Assembly: GCA_963669415.2 (NCBI GenBank)
Contig: CAXXPS010000003.1
Location: forward strand, 1,302,001 to 1,366,000
DNA length: 64,000 nt
Reading direction: 5' to 3'
DNA from: JAWKWH01 sp963669415
GTDB taxonomy: Bacteria > Pseudomonadota > Alphaproteobacteria > Rhizobiales > Rhizobiaceae
Part shown: piece by piece, positions 1 to 9,285 of the stretch
Layout: each line of letters opens with the position of its first letter
Position numbering within the stretch: position 1 is the first letter of the stretch
The notes under the pieces: generated by a model
The model's database searches: none
What the model was told of the DNA's origin: nothing
Seen by the model: only the letters and a program-made list of their open reading frames with translations
Translations under genes and position numbers: made by a program

Positions 1-2410
1 TCAGGAAGAAGGATTTGCCTTCCAACCTGATGTCCGTCAGCCGTGTGATCTCTCCATCGTCGCGAAGCCTGAAACTCGCCTTCCCGGGAATGCCCGGTCC
101 TTTCGTCCATCCGGCCCACGGAAAGCTCAGGGTTGCCTTTGTGACGTCAGCATGGAGCGTTTGCGACCCGTCATCGGCTTCCTTGATATCGACGACGACC
201 GGACCCGAAACAACAGTATTGAGCTGTGGCGCAACCTCCGCTCGCACTTTGTCGTCAAGTTCCAGTTTCAGGTCCAGCTTTCGCCTGTTGTCATCCCCGT
301 CCAGTGGTTCGGCGAGCGAGAACTCTGCAGGCAGGCCATTGAGTTTCCCCTTTGCCCTGATCGTTGCAGTTTGCGGATCAACCACAATGGAGCCCGTCGC
401 ATCACTGAGCTCCTGACCACCGAACGGTTTGGCCACTGCGAGACCGGAATAGTCGAGTGCGACACGCCAGCTCAACGCTTCGCGATCAGGCACAGCTTGA
501 AGCGGGATATTGCCACCGACATGTCCGGTCACCGTACCGGTGAAATCGTCCGGTCCCAGCTCGATATACCGATCGGCGTTTATTGGATCATAAGTCGCAA
601 GTTCGGCGACGGCGTCAGCGTTACCCGCTACGTCGATCTCAAGCGCCCCGACAAGCGGCTTGATTGCCGCATTAATTCGAAACTCACCGTTCGCCGCATC
701 CACGGTGCGGCCGCTGGGCATGTATGCGGTGCCGGAAGACAAACGGATCGTGACGTTTGTTCCGCCGAAATCCACCGTTCCGTTGGCATCGCGAACCGGC
801 GGGATTTCACCGGCCGTATCAAAGCGGGTCCCGAAAATTTTGAAATGTCCTGAAACTTCGTCAGCCGTGAACGGAAAAGCATCGCCAAACCTGCCTGCGA
901 CTGTGCTCATTTCCAGCCAGCTGTCGCGCACTTCGCCACCGAAGACGTTGTCCAGCACCCAGGAACGTGCGCCGTCGGCTGCTTTCCACGGCCAAAGCTG
1001 CTTGGCGTGTGCGACAGGCATTTTGGGTACCTGGATGTTCAGAAATGCAGCCGGTGTCTTGCCGCCCGGAAACACCAGCGCGCCATTGCCGATTACTTCG
1101 CCACCCGTGGTACGGACCCCTAATTCGTCGGCAGTGATACGGCCTTCCGGCAGGTCGATGATGCCAGCCAGGCGTGCAAGCACACCAATCGGCCGTTCGG
1201 GTGAATCGGCAGCGGTAATGCGCGAACCGTCGCTGACCAATTCATATCGATAGATAGGTTTGAGCGATTGAGCTTCAGGAGCCGGCTGTATCGCGCCATG
1301 CAATTCCAAGTGCGCTTTGCCAATGTCGGCGACAATATTCTCAATCTCCAACTTACCGGCGCCTTCATCCAGCGTCGCGGTAACGCGCAGAGTACTGTTC
1401 TGGCGTTCATCCTTGACGGTTTCGAGGACAAAATCGTCAATCGCCAATTCGGAATTGATGCTGCCGGGCTGTCCGGTGGTTTTGGACCCATCGAGGCTTA
1501 TGCGAATTGCGGCTGTGATCTTGCGGGCAAACGGTTTTTTCAGAGTGCCCGGCGTGTAGTTCCATTCAAAATCAGGGATCGACATTTTGCCCAGAAACGA
1601 GAGGCTCTCCGCCTGATTACGCACTTGCGCAGATAATCCCGCCTCAATCTCGCCAATCTTCAAATTGGCATTCAGCGATGATCCGTCACCTTGGTCTTCA
1701 AGTGTCAAATCGGACAACATCAAACTGGGCAACCGCGAAGGTGAGAGCCACCCAATTTCTGCCCGATCAATGCTTACCGCGCTCCCAAGCCGACTGGTGG
1801 CGGAAACAATTTCCCGCATAGAATCGAATACGGATGCCGCCACCTTGTCGGGGTCGATCAAGCCGCGATTGTTCAGCAATCCGGCAGCAAGGTCAGACCC
1901 GCCCTCACCCAGCCTGATTGAAACATGCGACAAGTTTATACCCGAAAGCTCGGCTCTGCCCGCCAGCAACGGCGCCAGTTCGATGCCAAACCGGATTCGT
2001 TCTGCGGCGACGGAATGTCCGCTGTCGCCGTTCGTGCTCAATTGCACATCGCGTAATTCAATGCCCACGGCTGCTGGGCCGCCAAAGGTCAGACGCGCAT
2101 CCCCGAATGTTGTGTTGGCATTCTGCCCCAGGATCGAGGTGAGCGAGGCTTGGGCCGCCCGCTGGAACGGGCCCGTGCCAATTCCTGACGCCGCTGCGAT
2201 GACCAGTATCGCAATTCCACAAACGGCGAACATCAAGAAAACGGCAATCGGGCGCATCAATCTCCCAATTCCGCCAGGCGGCATTTTGGCTTTTGCGATC
2301 TCGTGATCGGGCTGTGCCGATGCGGACGGGTATTGCTCCAATCGACGTAATTTCCGTCGGTTGAACCTGACCTTCTCGTGTTTGGAATGCTTTTTATCCA
2401 ACAGCCCCAC
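1..2410 (-). CDS. AsmA-like / DUF3971 (YhdP-type) envelope protein, truncated by left edge
   Basis: The minus-strand frame is open from the left window edge to about 2410, so the C-terminus is missing and more than 800 residues are present. The N-terminus is basic and cytoplasmic (roughly residues 1-53, many Lys/Arg), followed by one hydrophobic membrane segment (about 55-73, AVFLMFAVCGIAILVIAA). After it comes a long region rich in beta-strand-like repeats with motifs such as LEGINL/LRDVQLS, typical of AsmA/DUF3971 proteins. This family is thought to form inner-membrane-anchored, periplasm-spanning bridges for phospholipid transport to the outer membrane; that role is inferred from the family. 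The start is uncertain: GTG at 2410, TTG at 2401 or ATG at 2284 are all in frame, and an in-frame stop lies just upstream of 2410. It is divergent from the peroxiredoxin gene, as in other Rhizobiales. Confidence 0.8.
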   Translation of the reverse strand, partial: MGLLDKKHSKHEKVRFNRRKLRRLEQYPSASAQPDHEIAKAKMPPGGIGRLMRPIAVFLMFAVCGIAILVIAAASGIGTGPFQRAAQASLTSILGQNANTTFGDARLTFGGPAAVGIELRDVQLSTNGDSGHSVAAERIRFGIELAPLLAGRAELSGINLSHVSIRLGEGGSDLAAGLLNNRGLIDPDKVAASVFDSMREIVSATSRLGSAVSIDRAEIGWLSPSRLPSLMLSDLTLEDQGDGSSLNANLKIGEIEAGLSAQVRNQAESLSFLGKMSIPDFEWNYTPGTLKKPFARKITAAIRISLDGSKTTGQPGSINSELAIDDFVLETVKDERQNSTLRVTATLDEGAGKLEIENIVADIGKAHLELHGAIQPAPEAQSLKPIYRYELVSDGSRITAADSPERPIGVLARLAGIIDLPEGRITADELGVRTTGGEVIGNGALVFPGGKTPAAFLNIQVPKMPVAHAKQLWPWKAADGARSWVLDNVFGGEVRDSWLEMSTVAGRFGDAFPFTADEVSGHFKIFGTRFDTAGEIPPVRDANGTVDFGGTNVTIRLSSGTAYMPSGRTVDAANGEFRINAAIKPLVGALEIDVAGNADAVAELATYDPINADRYIELGPDDFTGTVTGHVGGNIPLQAVPDREALSWRVALDYSGLAVAKPFGGQELSDATGSIVVDPQTATIRAKGKLNGLPAEFSLAEPLDGDDNRRKLDLKLELDDKVRAEVAPQLNTVVSGPVVVDIKEADDGSQTLHADVTKATLSFPWAGWTKGPGIPGKASFRLRDDGEITRLTDIRLEGKSFFL

Positions 2411-2495
2411 CGGCCTGCGCAATCAACAATGGACGTGTGCGTTGATTACACTATATCTGCGCCCAGATTTGGGTAATCAAAAACAAGGCAAAGGT

Positions 2496-2963
2496 ATGAC
2501 GGCACTTGAGACGGGAGACAAGGCCCCGGCGTTCGTTCTCCCCCGCGACGGCGGCGAAACAATCTCCCTGGAGCAACACATTGGCCGCAAGGTCGTGCTG
2601 TTTTTCTATCCAAAAGACGACACGAGCGGTTGTACTGCCGAAGCAATTGCTTTCAGCGGCCTGAAGCAATTGTTTAAAGACAGCGGCGCCACAATCATTG
2701 GCATGTCGCCTGACAGTGCCGGCAAGCACGACAAGTTCATCAGCAAACACGACCTGACCGTGGCACTAGCCTCCGATGAGGACAAATCGACCTTGGAAGC
2801 TTACGGCGTGTGGGTTGAAAAAAGCATGTATGGCCGCAAATATATGGGTGTTGAGCGCAGTACATTTCTAGTTTCGGAAGACGGGACAATTCTGAAGATC
2901 TGGCGAAAAGTAAAAGTTCCCGGTCATGCCGAGGAAGTGCTTGAAGCCGTTCGTGCAGCGTGA
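2496..2963 (+). CDS. bcp: peroxiredoxin, BCP/PrxQ family (single cysteine)
   Basis: This 155-residue thioredoxin-fold peroxidase reduces peroxides and organic hydroperoxides using a reactive cysteine. The active-site stretch FYPKDDTSGCTAEA places the peroxidatic Cys at residue 46. In E. coli-type BCP a resolving Cys follows five residues later; here that position is Ile (residue 51) and no other Cys exists in the protein. It must therefore act as a 1-Cys enzyme that uses an external thiol. The start is ATG 2496 with the purine-rich AAGGCAAAGG upstream; a longer in-frame extension to 2361 lacks family support. Its stop overlaps the GTG start of the next gene (GTGA), so the two are translationally coupled. 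Confidence 0.93.
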   Translation: MTALETGDKAPAFVLPRDGGETISLEQHIGRKVVLFFYPKDDTSGCTAEAIAFSGLKQLFKDSGATIIGMSPDSAGKHDKFISKHDLTVALASDEDKSTLEAYGVWVEKSMYGRKYMGVERSTFLVSEDGTILKIWRKVKVPGHAEEVLEAVRAA

Positions 2964-3799
2964 AAAGTCAAGCCGACAAACCGCATGCACAATCCGATAG
3001 TCTTCGCGGGCTTGCAATCGCCGCAATCTCTGCGCACGAACTGGACCGCAAGACGGAACTGACCCGCCTCGCCTACAAGGCCTGGCAACAGCGCAGCCTT
3101 TCGCTTCATTCGCCGCTGGATCCGAATATTCCTGACCGCCCCGGCAGACCGGAAAAGCCGGACCTGGTGGCGCCAAAGCTGGTGAAGAAACGATCCTTGA
3201 ATTCGCAACACGGGCGAATCGCTCTTTTGCACGCGCTGGCTCATATCGAGTTGAACGCAATCGACCTGGCACTCGACATTGTTGCCCGGTTTGCGACTGT
3301 TCGCGTTCCGCAGAGCTTCTTTGACGGTTGGATGCAGGTCGCGTTTGAGGAGGCCAAGCATTTTGACCTGCTCCGTGACCGGCTGAACTCGCTTGGCGCG
3401 GCTTATGGTGACCTGCCGGCCCATGACGGGCTTTGGCAAGCGGCAACCAGCACCAGCAACGACCTGAACGCCCGATTAGCAGTTGTCCCTCTGGTGCTGG
3501 AGGCACGCGGTCTCGATATCACCCCCTCCCTGATCGAAAAAATGCTCAAAACGGGAGATGGTGAAAGCGCAGGCATTTTGGACATCATTTACACGGACGA
3601 GAAAAAACACGTCGCGATCGGCGCAAAGTGGTTCCGCTTTTTTTGCGCACGCGACAATCTCGACCCGGCACAGCGCTTCCAGCAACTGGTGCGGACGAAT
3701 TTCCGCGGTCAGTTGAAGCCGCCATTCAATGAAAGAGCACGCGCAGCGGCGGGACTGACGACTGTGTTTTATCGGTCACTATCGTCGGTTTCCAGCTGA
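2960..3799 (+). CDS. ferritin-like DUF455 family protein
   Basis: The protein has 279 residues and a ferritin-like helical-bundle pattern. Two carboxylate/histidine signatures, EEAKHFDLL (near residue 135) and DEKKHVAIG (near residue 213), match the ExxH di-iron ligand pairs of this superfamily. DUF455 proteins have no settled function; oxidation chemistry or iron handling is inferred from the fold. The gene starts with GTG at 2960, overlapping the stop of the peroxiredoxin gene, so the pair probably works together in peroxide or iron stress. A GTG start without a separate ribosome-binding site fits coupled translation. Confidence 0.85.
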   Translation: MKSQADKPHAQSDSLRGLAIAAISAHELDRKTELTRLAYKAWQQRSLSLHSPLDPNIPDRPGRPEKPDLVAPKLVKKRSLNSQHGRIALLHALAHIELNAIDLALDIVARFATVRVPQSFFDGWMQVAFEEAKHFDLLRDRLNSLGAAYGDLPAHDGLWQAATSTSNDLNARLAVVPLVLEARGLDITPSLIEKMLKTGDGESAGILDIIYTDEKKHVAIGAKWFRFFCARDNLDPAQRFQQLVRTNFRGQLKPPFNERARAAAGLTTVFYRSLSSVSS

Positions 3800-3876
3800 G
3801 ACAGCCGCCTCCGGCAAAGCTTTGTTAACCCTAATGATGTGTAATCAACGCGTGGAGTTGAATTGGTCAGGTTGGC

Positions 3877-5154
3877 ATGTCCCGTCACGGTTTTCGTCAG
3901 ACAAGCGTATTTGGTAAGCGTAGCGAGCCACACACTGTCATCATCGCTCGCGGTGATTCCATCCGGCATTTCACGATAAGACCATGGCTGGCTGCGGTGA
4001 TCGGTTCTGCGCTGGCGGCTGTCGCCATTGGTTATCTACTGGCAACGTCCTACCTGGTTTTGCGCGATGATCTGCTTGGTGCGACTGTCGCTCGCCAAGC
4101 ACGCATGCAGCAGGCCTATGAAGACCGGATTTCGGCACTACGGGCCCAGGTCGACCGCATTACCAGCCGGCAGTTGCTTGATCAGCAGCTGATGGAGAAC
4201 AAAGTCAGCGAGTTGTTGAACCGACAGGCGGTTTTGTCTGAGCGTCACGGCATTATTACACCGTTGATCAATGGCGCAACCGGCGGCGAACTGCCGGCAA
4301 ATGCACCCGTTCCCGAGCCAAGGCCCGATGAACGCGCTGAGGCTAATATCGGCGTTGATGCGCTTTCCTTCGCTGCGACCGACAAGATGACGACCGGCTC
4401 CATCTTCAAGCGAATGCTGGCAGGTGAACCGGCGACCAGCACAAAGCAGAGTGCTGCCGACCGGGCAGACAGAATGTTCCTTGCCATCAACAAGTCGCTT
4501 CGTTCGATTGAGATCGGGCAGGTCAACAAAATACGCACACTGACCAGCAATGCCTACATAACTGCCGATGCAATCTCCAGCACTCTGGGCAAGGTCGGCC
4601 TCAACATGAAGGTCGATTTCGACAAGTCAGCGGTCGGAGGCCCTCTCATCGCGCTTGAACCGGGCCAGTTCGACGCTGAAATCGGGCAGCTGGATGAAGC
4701 GCTTAAAACGCTGGATGTGATCAAAACCACCGCGCGCATGTTGCCAATTGCAAATCCACTACCAGGGGCAAAGGTCACGAGTCATTTTGGTATGCGCAGA
4801 GACCCAATTCTGCGCCGCCGCGCAATGCACTCGGGCATGGATTTTCGCGCTCCGATTGGGCGTCCGGTAAAGGCTACGGGCGCTGGCAAGGTTGTTGAGG
4901 CCGGCTGGAATGGCGGTTATGGCCGCATGGTAGAAATCGATCACGGCAACGGCCTTGTGACCAGATATGCCCACCTGAAAAAGATATCCGTCCGAAAGGG
5001 CCAGAAAGTTTCGGCTGGCGCGGTCGTTGGCAAAGTTGGGAGTTCGGGCCGTTCAACAGGTCCGCATCTGCACTATGAAGTGCATCGCGGCGGCAAACCG
5101 ATCAATCCGAAGCGTTTCATGAGCGTCGGAGACAAGCTCGCCAACCTTTTGTGA
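3877..5154 (+). CDS. M23 (LytM) family metallopeptidase, membrane-anchored
   Basis: The protein has 425 residues. A hydrophobic segment at about residues 37-60 anchors a periplasmic body, followed by a coiled-coil-like stretch (about 70-115) and a C-terminal LytM domain (about 300-405). The zinc motifs are intact: HSGMD (HxxxD) and HLH in GPHLHYEVH, plus HGNGLVTRYAHL. It is therefore either an active peptidoglycan endopeptidase or an amidase activator. The coiled coil plus LytM layout resembles EnvC/DipM-like division factors. The ATG at 3877 was chosen because the basic N-terminus before the membrane segment is complete. It converges with prfB. Confidence 0.88.
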   Translation: MSRHGFRQTSVFGKRSEPHTVIIARGDSIRHFTIRPWLAAVIGSALAAVAIGYLLATSYLVLRDDLLGATVARQARMQQAYEDRISALRAQVDRITSRQLLDQQLMENKVSELLNRQAVLSERHGIITPLINGATGGELPANAPVPEPRPDERAEANIGVDALSFAATDKMTTGSIFKRMLAGEPATSTKQSAADRADRMFLAINKSLRSIEIGQVNKIRTLTSNAYITADAISSTLGKVGLNMKVDFDKSAVGGPLIALEPGQFDAEIGQLDEALKTLDVIKTTARMLPIANPLPGAKVTSHFGMRRDPILRRRAMHSGMDFRAPIGRPVKATGAGKVVEAGWNGGYGRMVEIDHGNGLVTRYAHLKKISVRKGQKVSAGAVVGKVGSSGRSTGPHLHYEVHRGGKPINPKRFMSVGDKLANLL

Positions 5155-5176
5155 GCTCACACGGGCTTCTTTCAAT

Positions 5177-6308
5177 CTATTCAATGTCCTCGACCGGCAC
5201 TGCCGGCCCACCATCGATACGTGCAGACAGTGACGCCTTGATGAATTCATCCAGATCACCGTCGAGCACGTTTTGAGGTGAAGTGCTTTCCACGCCGGTT
5301 CTCAGGTCTTTCACCAGTTGATAGGGTTGCAGCACATAGGAACGGATTTGATGCCCCCAGCCTATTTCGGTCTTGGTAGCTTCGGTGGCGTTGGCTTCCG
5401 CCTCACGTTTCTTCAGTTCCTCTTCGTAAAGGCGTGCGCGCAGCATGTCCCAGGCCGTCGCGCGGTTCTTGTGCTGCGACCGCTCGCTTTGGCACTGCAC
5501 GACGATACCGCTCTCGATATGGGTAATCCGCACCGCTGAGTCGGTTGTGTTGACATGCTGCCCACCGGCGCCAGAGGCGCGGTAGGTGTCGATCCTGACA
5601 TCGGATTCCGACACCTCAATATCGATCGAATCGTCGATGACCGGATAAACCCAAATCGACGCGAATGAGGTGTGGCGGCGTGCATTGCTGTCGAACGGTG
5701 AAATTCGAACGAGGCGATGAACGCCAGATTCCGTCTTCAGGTTGCCATATGCATTCTCACCCTTGACCAGAAGCGTTGCCGATTTGATGCCGGCCTCTTC
5801 GCCATCATGAATTTCCAGCAAATCGACTTTCATGCCGTGTTTTTCCGACCAGCGCGTATACATGCGCATCAGCATCGACGCCCAATCCTGGCTTTCCGTG
5901 CCACCTGCTCCGGCATGAACCTCCAGATAGCTGTCGTTGGCGTCTGCTTCGCCCGACAGCAGGGTTTTCAATTCGCGCTCGGCAATTTCGGCTTCCAGTG
6001 ACTTGATCGCGGCCTCGGCTTCGGAAACGACCGCATCATCGCCCTCTTCCTCACCGAGTTCGATCAAACCGACATTGTCTTCAAGCGACTGCGAGAGGTT
6101 CTTGATGGCGTTGATATTGTCATCAAGATTCTGACGCTCACGCATCAGCTTTTGCGCCTCTGCGGGATTGTTCCAGAGTTCGGAATCCTCGGCGCGCATG
6201 TTGAGATAGTCGAGACGTTTTAAGGCTTCATCCCAGTCAAAGATGCCTCCTCAGCAGGGCGATTGCCTGCTTGATTTCATCAACCAGATTTTCAGTTTCA
6301 GCACGCAT
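5177..6308 (-). CDS. prfB: peptide chain release factor 2, with programmed +1 frameshift
   Basis: RF2 releases the peptide at UGA and UAA codons. The frame opens at ATG 6308 and runs 23 codons to CTT (6242-6240), then meets an in-frame TGA (6239-6237). Skipping T6239 continues in the +1 frame (GAC at 6238) to the stop at 5177, giving 376 residues, the usual RF2 length. The slippery context is AGG AGG CAT CTT TGA C, matching the E. coli AGGGGG-TAT-CTT-TGA-C arrangement. Diagnostic motifs are SPF (in LVRISPFDSN) for stop-codon recognition and GGQ (in GAGGQHVNTT) for hydrolysis. The site gives autoregulation: low RF2 favours the frameshift. It lies downstream of PBP1A with a repeat element in between. 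Confidence 0.96.
6239..6252 (-). promoter_or_regulatory. RF2 recoding site (SD-like AGGAGG, CTT TGA)
   Basis: An internal Shine-Dalgarno-like AGGAGG lies three bases before CTT, directly followed by the in-frame TGA and then C. This is the canonical bacterial RF2 +1 frameshift cassette, with the same spacing as in E. coli. Confidence 0.95.
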
Positions 6309-6383
6309 CGGTGGGAGTTCTCGTTATTGCCGGATCGTTGTTCGCGCGGACCATATGGAGGCGGCCCGCGCCTGTAAAGCGCT

Positions 6384-6652
6384 AGGCTGTAGTGACCATT
6401 AGACGATTGTCTGCGTTGGTGTCCAAAATCGTTTCTGAACAGGAGAAAAGCGCAAGGAAGTGCATCTCACTTTCGAGCATTTTCGACGCAATCAGAGGCG
6501 ATTTTTGCCCAACCCTTACCGGGCCGCGTGAAAATGGGCCGTTTTGGCGTCGCTCGTCGTCGAATATGCCCGGCATGTCCTTCCTTCTCGCTCCTAAAAC
6601 CGGCTCAATTTCGCCTGCGGCGCAGATAACCGTTAAATGGTCACTACAGCCT
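6384..6652. repeat. MITE-like element, 269 bp with 32-bp terminal inverted repeats
   Basis: The left end (6384-6415) begins AGGCTGTAGTGACCATT, and the reverse complement of the right end (6621-6652) begins with the same 17 bases. Aligned over 32 positions the ends match at 28. The interior has no recognisable protein family; open frames of 64-103 codons crossing it are probably incidental. It fills most of the gap between the PBP1A stop and the prfB start. No clear target duplication is visible at the flanks. Interpretation as a non-autonomous transposable repeat rests on size, end structure and location only. Confidence 0.7.
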
Positions 6653-6674
6653 GGAGTCTTTCAGAGAGAATTGT

Positions 6675-9125
6675 TCAGTACAAGCCGCCGCTGCCCGAAA
6701 TAATCGCCCGGTTGGCTTCCGGCGAGATCGTTTCGCCCCACTCAGAATCCAGATACTCCATGCCGATAACCGAATAGATGTCGGCGGGTCCGGTTCCCGG
6801 TTTGAACGCTTCAACGATCACCGCATCGGTCCCATCCGCGCGCATACCGGTTTTGCGGTTGATTCTGATGAGTTTCATGCCGTCTGGAACCTGGAACTCG
6901 ACCGGACGCTTGTTCTCAAGCGCGGCTCCCACAAACTCCTTGAAAACCGGAGCGGCAAGCCCGCCACCGGTCGATCCTCGGCCCATAGGCTTCGGCGTGT
7001 CGTATCCCATGAAAACGCCAACCACCAGACCGGGCGTAAAGCCGACAAACCAGACGTCTTTTTCATCATTGGTCGTTCCGGTCTTGCCCGCAACAGGCCG
7101 TCCCAATTCTGAAACTGTCGTCGCGGTTCCCCTTTGGACCACACCTTCCATCATCGAGGTAATCTGGTAGGCAGTCATCGGATCCAAAACCACTTCCGCA
7201 TTGTTCACCAACTCCGGTTCGGGCTGATCCAGCCAACTGGTCGCGGTGCAACCTGCGCAATCACGCTGATCATGTTTGAACACGGTCTTGCCGTAACGGT
7301 CCTGGATGCGATCGATCAGGGACGGCGTCACGTGGCGCCCGCCATTGGCGATGATCGAGTAGGCCGTGACCATGCGCATGACAGTGGTTTCTCCCGAACC
7401 CAGCGACATCGCCAGAACCGGTGACAGTTTTTCATATAATCCAAAGCGCTCGGCGTACTCAGCGACAAGGTTCATGCCCATATCCTTGGCCAACCGGACG
7501 GTCATCAGGTTTCTCGACCGCTCAATGCCCAGGCGCAATGTCGATGGTCCGGCCGCGCCGCCACCATAATTTTTCGGCCGCCAGATCTTGCCGCCGGATT
7601 TGATCTCGATCGGTGCATCCAGAACAACGGATGCTGGTGTGTAACCATTGTCCAGCGCGGCAGCGTAGACAAATGGCTTGAATGCCGAGCCAGGCTGCCG
7701 TTTGGCTTGTGTCGCTCGGTTGAATTGTGAAGCCGAGAAAGAAAAACCACCGACCATCGCAAGAACACGACCGGTGTGCGGATCCATCGCAACCAGTGCG
7801 CCGCCAATCTCCGGCGCCTGTCTCAACCGCCAGCCATTCTCCGTTTCGGGAAGTTTCTCGACATAAACGACGTCGCCGGGGGTCAGGATGTCAGCCGGTG
7901 TTTTGGCCTTTCTGAGTTTCCCGTCGACGCGATAGCGCATCGCCCATTTCATGTCGTCCAGACCAACAGAACCGGTTTCGCGCTTGTCGGAGAGATCGCC
8001 AGAAACCTCCCTTGGAGGCTGCAACCCAACTGTCACGCCTTCATCATTGGTTGCCAGCACCACCGCGACCTGCCATTCGGGAACATCGTTCAGGCGTTTG
8101 ACTTCGCCCAAAGGAACACCCCAGTCTCCGCCGACATCTATATTTGCGACAGCACCACGGAACCCGCGAAGCGAATCATATTTGATCAGCCCGTTATGCA
8201 GCGCTTTTCGCGCTTTTAGCTGCAGCTCCGGATCGATGGTCGACCGGACCGAAAGTCCGCCCTCATAAAGCGCGTCATCGCCATAACGGGCGATAATCTG
8301 CCGGCGGACTTCTTCGGTGAAATATTCGCCCGCAAACAGATAGGTGCCGCCTCTGCGCGGTTTGATGTCGAGTGGCAGTTCCTTTGCCTTGGCGCCATCC
8401 TCGGCCGACACATATCCATTCTCCATCATCCGGTCGATGACGTAGTTTCGCCGGTCCAGTGCCCGCGCGGTCTGTTTGAACGGATGATAATTGGACGGTC
8501 CCTTGGGCAAAGCGGCCAGATATGCTGCTTCGTGGAGGGTCAGCTCGTTGACCGACTTGTTGTAGTAGGTAAGCGCAGCGCCTGCGATGCCGTATGAGCC
8601 AAGTCCGAAGAAAATCTCGTTCAGATAGAGCTCCAGGATACGGTCCTTGGAATAGGCTTGTTCAATGCGCAGCGCCAGAACTGCTTCCTTGATCTTTCGC
8701 TCAATGGTCTTGTCCGAAGACAGCAGGAAGTTCTTCGCAACCTGTTGCGTAATCGTTGAAGCGCCTTCTGCCCGTCTACCGGTGCCGTAGTTGCGGATAT
8801 TGTTGTAAACCGCCCGGCTAAGTCCCCAAAAATCAATTCCCGGGTGATGGTAGAAGTTCTTGTCTTCAGCGGAAATGAAAGCGGCCTTGACCCGGTCGGG
8901 AACCGCTTGAATTGGCAAATAGAGGCGCCGTTCGCGCGCAAACTCGGCCATCAGCGCACCATCGGAGGCGTGAATCCTGGTAGTAACCGGCGGCTCGTAT
9001 TTCGATAACACCTCGTAGTCCGGCAGAGCTTTCGTCAGATCGCCGACATAAACTGCAACCACTGCCGCCGCAGCGAGCGCCAAAACAGTGCCAACACCAA
9101 AAAAGTAACCGATCAATCTGATCAT
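6675..9125 (-). CDS. mrcA: penicillin-binding protein 1A (bifunctional transglycosylase/transpeptidase)
   Basis: This 816-residue class A PBP polymerises lipid II and cross-links peptides in the periplasm. A membrane anchor is at residues 3-25. The GT51 transglycosylase domain carries EDKNFYHHPGID and ASTITQQVAKNFLL. The transpeptidase domain has the SxxK serine in GSAFKPF, the SRN (SxN) motif and KTGTTN. The start was set at ATG 9125 (MIRLIGYFFG); a 12-residue extension to 9161 would put unrelated sequence before the anchor. It sits between the amidase and prfB, all leftward, a common rhizobial arrangement. Confidence 0.96.
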   Translation of the reverse strand: MIRLIGYFFGVGTVLALAAAAVVAVYVGDLTKALPDYEVLSKYEPPVTTRIHASDGALMAEFARERRLYLPIQAVPDRVKAAFISAEDKNFYHHPGIDFWGLSRAVYNNIRNYGTGRRAEGASTITQQVAKNFLLSSDKTIERKIKEAVLALRIEQAYSKDRILELYLNEIFFGLGSYGIAGAALTYYNKSVNELTLHEAAYLAALPKGPSNYHPFKQTARALDRRNYVIDRMMENGYVSAEDGAKAKELPLDIKPRRGGTYLFAGEYFTEEVRRQIIARYGDDALYEGGLSVRSTIDPELQLKARKALHNGLIKYDSLRGFRGAVANIDVGGDWGVPLGEVKRLNDVPEWQVAVVLATNDEGVTVGLQPPREVSGDLSDKRETGSVGLDDMKWAMRYRVDGKLRKAKTPADILTPGDVVYVEKLPETENGWRLRQAPEIGGALVAMDPHTGRVLAMVGGFSFSASQFNRATQAKRQPGSAFKPFVYAAALDNGYTPASVVLDAPIEIKSGGKIWRPKNYGGGAAGPSTLRLGIERSRNLMTVRLAKDMGMNLVAEYAERFGLYEKLSPVLAMSLGSGETTVMRMVTAYSIIANGGRHVTPSLIDRIQDRYGKTVFKHDQRDCAGCTATSWLDQPEPELVNNAEVVLDPMTAYQITSMMEGVVQRGTATTVSELGRPVAGKTGTTNDEKDVWFVGFTPGLVVGVFMGYDTPKPMGRGSTGGGLAAPVFKEFVGAALENKRPVEFQVPDGMKLIRINRKTGMRADGTDAVIVEAFKPGTGPADIYSVIGMEYLDSEWGETISPEANRAIISGSGGLY

Positions 9126-9285
9126 TGCTCGTCCAGATCCGCTTCCCCAATGCGCGCCCAAAATCCCCCAACTTGGCGCAATTCAAGCCTTTTCGCCTTT
9201 GGATGTGGGCAAAATGCGGCAATTGTGCTGAAATTTCCAGCTTTTAGCCGTGACTGCCCGAAAGTCACCATAGCGCAACCTATGA

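Noticed and set aside
141..149. Third TGACGTCA palindrome near the left edge
   Set aside because: It lies inside the coding region of the AsmA-like gene with no paired copy, so it is likely chance.
6382..6703. 64- and 103-codon open frames in the prfB-mrcA gap
   Set aside because: They cross the inverted-repeat element, including its ends, and have no family features. They are better explained as incidental frames of a repeat.
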